A stretch of 9,431 nt of DNA, taken from positions 1 through 9,431 of the forward strand of contig JANJUH010000480.1 in assembly GCA_024710675.1 (NCBI GenBank). Direction: 5' to 3'. The position numbers and the translations under genes were made by a program. This DNA is from Lysobacterales bacterium (GTDB taxonomy: Bacteria > Pseudomonadota > Gammaproteobacteria > Xanthomonadales > SZUA-5). Below, one piece after another: positions 5,372-9,431 of this stretch; positions within the stretch are counted from its first letter, which is position 1; every line of letters begins with the position of its first letter. Under the pieces are notes generated by a model that ran no database searches, was not told the origin of the DNA, and worked only from the letters and a program-made list of their open reading frames with translations.

Positions 5372-7561
5372 ATGCCCGCCGAACGCTCGCTGCTCACACG
5401 CTTCCTGGCCTACGTGGCCCTGTACGTGCTGGGTGCCGAGTTCGCGGTAGTGTTCATCAGCAGCCCCGAGCAGGTCACGCTGATCTGGCCGTCGGCCGGA
5501 GTGGCCTATGCCGTCCTGCTGCACCACGGCATCCGCTGGTGGCCGGTGATCCCGACCGGGATCCTGCTGACCCACCTGATCGTGTCGCCGGCGCCGCTCC
5601 CCTTCATCCCCTTCTCGCTGGCCAGCAACACGATCGGCACGGTCGTGGCGGTCTCGCTGGTGCTGCGCATCGGCGGCCCGGAGACCGTGCGGCTGCGCGT
5701 ACAGTCGGGGCTGCTCATGCTGGCCGGCGCACTCGTGAACTCGGCGATCAGCGCCTTGATCGGCGTTTCCGGCATGGTCATGGCGGGCATGGCGAGTGCC
5801 AACGAATACGCCATCGCCGTCGGCAAGTGGATGGCGGGCGATGTCTTCGGCATCGTCGCCGTTGCCCCTTTCCTGCTGATGACGCTGCGGGCGATCGAGC
5901 GCCGGGCGCTCACGGAAGACAAGCTCGCCTACCCTGCGCTCGGAGAGCGGGTTGCCTGGGCGCTCGCCACGGTCACCTGCGGCGTGCTGATCATCGAGGC
6001 CAGCCGGGCCAGCCCCGGTTTCGCGATCGGGCTGGGCTTCCTGCCGCTGACCCTCCTGCTCTGGAGTGCGCTGCGTTTCGAGCCGATCTTCACTGCCGGC
6101 GCCACCACCCTGCTCGCGCTGACCGTGGTCACGCTGATCGGCCTGGGAGTGGGCGGCTTCCAGGCCCCGGCGAACCTGCTCGAAAGCTTCATCCTGTTAT
6201 CACTGCTGACCCTGATGGGAGTGATCCCGCAGATGGTTGCGGCCGCCAATTACCGCATGCAGGCCGGCGCCGCCGAGCTCCTCAGGCGCGCCCGCACCGA
6301 TCGCCTGACCGGCCTTCCCAATCGCCTGGCTTTCGAGGAGGGGCTCGACGAAGTGCTGTCCTCGCGTCCGGACATCGCCAGCGGCGGTGCCCTCGCCTAC
6401 GTCGACCTCGACCAGTTCAAGATCGTCAACGACACCGCCAGCCACGCCGCCGGGGACGAGGCGATCTGCCAGCTCGCGAGCCTGATGCGTGCCGGTCTCC
6501 CGGAGGATGTGCTGCTCGCCCACCTCGGCGCCGACGAGTTCGGATTGCTGTGGCCGACGGCCGATGCCTCACGCGCCGAACGCGAGGCGCGCGAACTGCG
6601 CCAGCAAATCGCGGACTTCCGTTTCGCCTACGCCGACCACGTGTTCGCCTTGACCGCCAGCGTCGGTCTGGTGCCCTTCCCGGCCCGCCGCAGCACGCCG
6701 GCCGAGGTGCTCGCCCTGGCCGACACCTCCTGCTACACGGCCAAGGAGCTCGGCGGCAATCGCGTGATCACACCGACCAGCGACACCCGCGCGCTGCTCG
6801 AACGTACCAATGCGATGGGCTGGGTGGTGCGCATCAATGACGCGCTCGAACACGACCGTTTTGTGCTCCACGGCCAGCGCATCCAGCCCTTTGCCGGCGG
6901 CGGCATGCCGACCTTCGAGATCCTGTTGCGCCTGACCGACGGCGACGAGGAAGTCCTTCCGGGACGCTTCATCCCGGCCGCCGAGCGTTTCCAGCTCGCC
7001 GCCCGCATCGACCGCCATGTCGTCCAGCGCACGCTGGAGTGGCTGGAGAGCGACCCCAACGCCCGCCTCGCCCGGGTCAACATCAACCTCTCGGCCTCCA
7101 CGCTCGCCGACGAGGATTTCGCCCTGTTCCTGCGTCAACGCCTGCGCGTGAGCAGCATCGATCCCGCCCGCATCTGTTTCGAGGTCACCGAGACCAGTGC
7201 CGTGCGCGACCTCGAACACGCCCGCCAGTTCATCGCCCAGTGCAAGGCGATGGGCGTGCGCTTTGCGCTCGACGACTTCGGCACCGGTTTCTGCTCCTTC
7301 GGCTACCTGCGACAGCTCGACGTCGATGCCCTCAAGATCGACGGCAGTTTCGTGCGCGAACTCGACCGCGACCCGCTCTCGCAAGCCATCGTGCGCTCGA
7401 TCGTCGAGATCGGCCGCGTGCTCGGCCGCCAGGTCGTCGCCGAATGCGTCGAGGACGTGCGGACCGGTCGACTGCTGCAGGAAATGGGTGTCGACGCGGT
7501 CCAGGGCTGGGCCTACCACCGCCCCGAACCGCTGCGCGTGCTGCTCGCGGCGGCGGCCTGA
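5372..7561 (+). CDS. MASE1-GGDEF-EAL cyclic-di-GMP protein (predicted phosphodiesterase)
   Basis: A 729-residue inner-membrane signalling protein. Residues about 10-290 form a MASE1 sensor of roughly eight membrane helices, with typical IWPSAGVAYAVLL (38-50) and KWMAGDVFG (152-160). A GGDEF domain spans about 305-468: the metal Asp345 (YVDLDQFK) and Asn353/Asp362 are kept, but the signature is GADEF (386-390) and no RxxD inhibitory site precedes it. An EAL domain spans about 480-725: the signature is EILLR (E516), and the other catalytic positions appear present, namely N572, E604, E607, D634-D635, K655, E691 and Q711. I infer c-di-GMP hydrolysis, with GGDEF as a weak cyclase or GTP-binding regulatory domain. 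The ligand of MASE1 is unknown. Start: ATG at 5372, directly before the first membrane helix; its ribosome binding site is weak. Monocistronic by spacing. Confidence 0.92.
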   Translation: MPAERSLLTRFLAYVALYVLGAEFAVVFISSPEQVTLIWPSAGVAYAVLLHHGIRWWPVIPTGILLTHLIVSPAPLPFIPFSLASNTIGTVVAVSLVLRIGGPETVRLRVQSGLLMLAGALVNSAISALIGVSGMVMAGMASANEYAIAVGKWMAGDVFGIVAVAPFLLMTLRAIERRALTEDKLAYPALGERVAWALATVTCGVLIIEASRASPGFAIGLGFLPLTLLLWSALRFEPIFTAGATTLLALTVVTLIGLGVGGFQAPANLLESFILLSLLTLMGVIPQMVAAANYRMQAGAAELLRRARTDRLTGLPNRLAFEEGLDEVLSSRPDIASGGALAYVDLDQFKIVNDTASHAAGDEAICQLASLMRAGLPEDVLLAHLGADEFGLLWPTADASRAEREARELRQQIADFRFAYADHVFALTASVGLVPFPARRSTPAEVLALADTSCYTAKELGGNRVITPTSDTRALLERTNAMGWVVRINDALEHDRFVLHGQRIQPFAGGGMPTFEILLRLTDGDEEVLPGRFIPAAERFQLAARIDRHVVQRTLEWLESDPNARLARVNINLSASTLADEDFALFLRQRLRVSSIDPARICFEVTETSAVRDLEHARQFIAQCKAMGVRFALDDFGTGFCSFGYLRQLDVDALKIDGSFVRELDRDPLSQAIVRSIVEIGRVLGRQVVAECVEDVRTGRLLQEMGVDAVQGWAYHRPEPLRVLLAAAA

Positions 7562-7642
7562 GACCAGGCCGGCGCACGCCTTCAGCCTGCATCGACAGGT
7601 GAACGAAAACCTGCCCACCCGCGCTCGACCGCAAGCCCCCGC

Positions 7643-7670
7643 TTGACAGCCCGCGCCCTCCCCTTTTAGT
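7643..7670 (+). promoter_or_regulatory. Promoter of the tRNA-Ala/tRNA-Glu operon
   Basis: A perfect -35 box TTGACA (7643-7648) is followed after 16 bp by TTTAGT (7665-7670, four of six consensus positions). Transcription would start about 10 nt before the tRNA-Ala 5' end. A consensus -35 is notable in such GC-rich DNA and usual for stable RNA operons. The -10 assignment is less sure, since TAGTCT with an 18-bp spacer is also possible. Confidence 0.65.
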
Positions 7671-7687
7671 CTGGCTAACTCGGCTGT

Positions 7688-7763
<76 letters not shown>

Positions 7764-7786
7764 CCCCACGAGTTCCAAGATCCAGC

Positions 7787-7862
7787 GTCCCCATCGTCTA
7801 GAGGCCTAGGACACCGCCCTTTCACGGCAGTAACCGGGGTTCGAATCCCCGTGGGGACGCCA
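7787..7862 (+). tRNA. tRNA-Glu (anticodon TTC)
   Basis: A complete 76-nt cloverleaf, 23 nt after tRNA-Ala and probably in the same transcript. The acceptor stem GTCCCCA (7787-7793) pairs fully with TGGGGAC (7852-7858); discriminator G at 7859, CCA at 7860-7862. The anticodon loop CTTTCAC carries TTC at 7821-7823. T arm CGGGG-TTCGAAT-CCCCG. The anticodon stem CCGCC (7814-7818) against GGCAG (7826-7830) has one C-A mismatch at the second pair (28-42), where E. coli has GGCGG. Confidence 0.96.
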
Positions 7863-7878
7863 ACTGGAACAACGACTT

Positions 7879-7908
7879 AGGCCATCCGCGAGGGTGGCCT
7901 TTTTGTTT
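7879..7908 (+). terminator. Intrinsic terminator of the tRNA operon
   Basis: A 9-bp stem AGGCCATCC (7879-7887) with GGGTGGCCT (7892-7900), one G-T pair, closes a GCGA loop (GNRA type). It is followed by TTTTGTTT. It starts 16 nt after the tRNA-Glu CCA end. Confidence 0.92.
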
Positions 7909-8072
7909 GGTGGGGAATCAGGGGCGAATATCCGGTTTGGGTCATGCCTGGCCTTGCCCGAAGCCGCAATCGCCGTCCCCTCGCACCCGAGGTGTTGCGA
8001 CCATCGATCGCTTTACCAATGGCTTCGATTCGAGCCCCGCTCGCGATAGTCTTGCCATGCAATCCATAGAAC

Positions 8073-8076
8073 AAGG
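8073..8076 (+). promoter_or_regulatory. Ribosome binding site of the 81-residue protein gene
   Basis: AAGG, 10 nt before the ATG at 8087. It favours that start over the in-frame ATG at 8057, which has no ribosome binding site and lies 6 nt behind a -10-like GATAGT (8045-8050). Confidence 0.5.
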
Positions 8077-8086
8077 TGCGCCGGCA

Positions 8087-8332
8087 ATGTCCATCAAGCC
8101 CAAGAGTCACATCGAGATCGCCATCGAATCGACCAAGGTTTTCCTCAACGACGGCAATCTCGACATCGCCGAGTTGAACTTCCTGCTTGGCCTTGCGATG
8201 CGCGACAACGGGATCGACGAGGACGAGAAGCGTGTGCTGGCGAACATCATCCGCCGTGCGCAGACGACGCCGCTCGACGCGACGACCACTGCCCATATCG
8301 AGCGCATCAAGGCCGAGTACGGGATCGAGTGA
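8087..8332 (+). CDS. Small acidic helical protein, possibly TerB-like (81 residues)
   Basis: I do not recognise a named family with certainty. The 81-residue product is predicted helical and soluble, with no signal peptide. Two similar halves are visible: DGNLDIAELNFLLGLA (22-37) and DNGIDEDEKRVLANII (40-55). Each has an acidic turn, D-G/N-x-(L/I)-D, followed by an amphipathic helix with a conserved E. This spacing recalls the paired acidic helices of TerB-like proteins and, more loosely, EF hands, though the 12-residue EF loop is not complete. I recall similar small hypothetical proteins in Xanthomonadales. A longer in-frame start (141 residues) would read through the tRNA terminator region and gives low-complexity residues, so it is rejected. 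The gene stands alone between the tRNA operon and a convergent secreted-protein gene. Function unknown. Confidence 0.72.
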   Translation: MSIKPKSHIEIAIESTKVFLNDGNLDIAELNFLLGLAMRDNGIDEDEKRVLANIIRRAQTTPLDATTTAHIERIKAEYGIE

Positions 8333-8641
8333 GTCGAAGGCAAAGGCCATGACTCCCTGGCGAGGTGCGTGTCGCGGCATGTCCATGATCGCTGCGTCGC
8401 CACTGGGTGAGTGCCGCTCTGAGTGCCGCACCCACCCTGCTCTTCCTTTCTGCATGCCAACTCGATCGCCCGGCGCCTTGATGCGGCGGGGAAGGCCTTC
8501 GCCGAGCGCGATTTTGCACTGAAATCGCCGGCATCCCGGCTTACCTGGCCGCAGCGGCACTGCGGCCAGGAGAGGCGACTCCGGCCGCGCCCCTCCTGCG
8601 GGACGCGGCACCTGGACATGGGCTTTCGTGGTCGCCCGGAC
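8333..8641. other. Gap without a supported gene
   Basis: This 309-bp stretch lies between two convergent genes. It contains a perfect 11-bp inverted repeat (listed separately) and a 9-bp direct repeat GAGTGCCGC at 8409-8417 and 8421-8429. Open frames cross it on both strands, but none has a plausible start and recognisable product. A plus-strand stretch at about 8450-8525 has protein-like composition and might be a gene remnant; I cannot assign it. Confidence 0.5.
8544..8570. repeat. Perfect 11-bp inverted repeat between convergent genes
   Basis: CCTGGCCGCAG (8544-8554) and CTGCGGCCAGG (8560-8570) flank a CGGCA loop. The stem is very GC-rich but has no T tract on either side. It is placed where a bidirectional terminator would serve the 81-residue gene and the convergent cadherin-like gene; it could equally be a dispersed repeat. 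Confidence 0.7.
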
Positions 8642-9430
8642 TCAGCCCTCGAATCCGTGGCTGAACAGCTCGTCGCCGAGCACCGAGATGGTGACGGTCG
8701 CACTGGCATTCGCTCCGCTCGCATCCGTCACCGTTACATCCAGGGTGAAGCTGGCGCCCGCCGTGAGCACTGCAGGATTGCTCACCGTCACCTCGCCCGC
8801 GGCGCTGACGGCAAACACGGTCTGGCCCGTGCCACCGGTGACGCTGACCGTGACCAGATCACCGACGTCGGGATCGCTGAAGTCCAGCGCGCCCACGGCC
8901 GAGCCCAGCGCAGCGCCTTCGTTGACGCTCATCGCCTGGTTGAGAATGCTCGGCGGCTGGTTCTGCACCGTGATCGTGACGGTCGTGAGGTCGGTTCCAC
9001 CGCGCCCATCGTTGACGGTTACCTGCAGTGAGAACGGCGCGTTGGGCACGATGATCGCAGCTTGCGTCGCCACGGAAATCGCTCCCGAAATGGGATCGAT
9101 TGCGAAGGCACCGCCGGTGTTGCCGCCAGAGATGGCGAAGCTCATGTCGTCACCATCGGGATCCGCGGCCACCACGCTGCCAACGGCTGTCCCGTTGGCT
9201 GACCTCGCATTGACGTTGAAGGCATAAGGTTCGCCAGTAAAGACCGGCGCACGGTTGGTCTCGGTCACCGTCCACTGGAAGGTGTCCGATACCGTGCCGC
9301 CGTTCCCGTCGTTCGCCGTGACCTGGACCGAGTACGGCGAGCCGGCGGCCGCCGTGAAGGCGATCGTGCCGCTGATCACGCCGGCGCTGCTGATCGTCAG
9401 GCCGGTCGGCAGGCCCGTGACCGAGAACGA
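8642..9430 (-). CDS. Ig/cadherin-like repeat secreted protein, C-terminal part, cut by right window edge
   Basis: The open frame gives 262 residues before the stop at 8642-8644 and continues past the right edge, so the ATG at 9379 is internal. Three beta-sandwich repeats are visible. The first (1-56) begins with GLPTGLTISSAGVISGT, a signature of putative Ig (He_PIG) domains. The second (about 57-156) carries ADPDGDDMSF and ends with VNDGRGG. The third (about 157-251) carries SDPDVGD. The Asp-rich DPDGD and DGNGG turns are typical calcium sites of cadherin-like repeats. Such proteins are exported adhesins or surface proteins. The protein ends abruptly in DELFSHGFEG after the last strand, similar to an IFxxGFE-type tail I recall on many xanthomonad secreted proteins. 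The N-terminal signal and any enzymatic domain are outside the window. Confidence 0.88.
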   Translation of the reverse strand, partial: SFSVTGLPTGLTISSAGVISGTIAFTAAAGSPYSVQVTANDGNGGTVSDTFQWTVTETNRAPVFTGEPYAFNVNARSANGTAVGSVVAADPDGDDMSFAISGGNTGGAFAIDPISGAISVATQAAIIVPNAPFSLQVTVNDGRGGTDLTTVTITVQNQPPSILNQAMSVNEGAALGSAVGALDFSDPDVGDLVTVSVTGGTGQTVFAVSAAGEVTVSNPAVLTAGASFTLDVTVTDASGANASATVTISVLGDELFSHGFEG

Positions 9431-9431
9431 C

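Noticed and set aside
7596..7613. Short stem CAGGT/ACCTG after the MASE1 gene as a terminator
   Set aside because: Only 5 bp, with no T tract after it.
7787..7908. Possible integration site at the tRNA-Glu 3' end
   Set aside because: No integrase gene and no downstream direct repeat of the tRNA 3' end is visible; a normal terminator follows at once.
8450..8525. Plus-strand stretch with protein-like composition (about 25 codons)
   Set aside because: It has no start codon with a ribosome binding site, no recognisable family, and continues into low-quality residues; a gene remnant cannot be shown.
7877..8611. Minus-strand open frame of about 244 codons across the 81-residue gene
   Set aside because: It spans the tRNA terminator region and the antisense of the small gene, has Arg/Pro-rich composition, and shows no domain.

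Overview
The window is GC-rich gammaproteobacterial chromosome. The surE-pcm-nlpD gene order, the SurE, Pcm and DeaD sequences, the absence of rpoS right after nlpD, GTAG-type REP hairpins and a secreted protein ending in a GFE-type tail all point to the Xanthomonadales (Lysobacterales), perhaps Rhodanobacteraceae or Lysobacteraceae. The placement rests on family recognition; no search was run.

Layout. The minus strand carries five genes, transcribed right to left. They are surE (3809-4561), pcm (3129-3827) and nlpD (1984-3132), which overlap and form one operon, then a class IV-like histone-deacetylase-family hydrolase (811-1788), then the N-terminal 190 codons of the DEAD-box RNA helicase deaD (1-570, cut by the left edge). 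The gap after nlpD holds three different short tandem repeats. The gap after the deacetylase holds two REP hairpin pairs. Divergent from surE, on the plus strand, is an Smr-domain gene (4617-5174) of the SmrA/SmrB type. It is followed by a block of hairpin repeats and then a membrane-bound MASE1-GGDEF-EAL cyclic-di-GMP protein (5372-7561).

Next comes a tRNA-Ala(GGC)-tRNA-Glu(UUC) pair with a consensus -35 box upstream and a strong intrinsic terminator downstream. After it is a gene for an 81-residue acidic helical protein (8087-8332), a 309-bp gap with no supported gene, and, convergent from the right edge, the C-terminal 262 residues of a large Ig/cadherin-repeat secreted protein (8642-9430).

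Functionally, surE-pcm-nlpD is a familiar stress and cell-wall group: nucleotide phosphatase, isoaspartyl repair, and a lipoprotein activator of septal amidases. DeaD and Smr belong to RNA and ribosome metabolism, and the MASE1 protein to c-di-GMP turnover. I see no phage, CRISPR, toxin-antitoxin or defence system, and nothing that amounts to a new multigene system. The most informative oddities are the REP pair with a compensatory stem change, the stacked tandem repeats between nlpD and the deacetylase, the Smr DLH motif reading YLH, the GADEF/EIL signature set of the c-di-GMP protein, and the GFE-type C-terminal tail.
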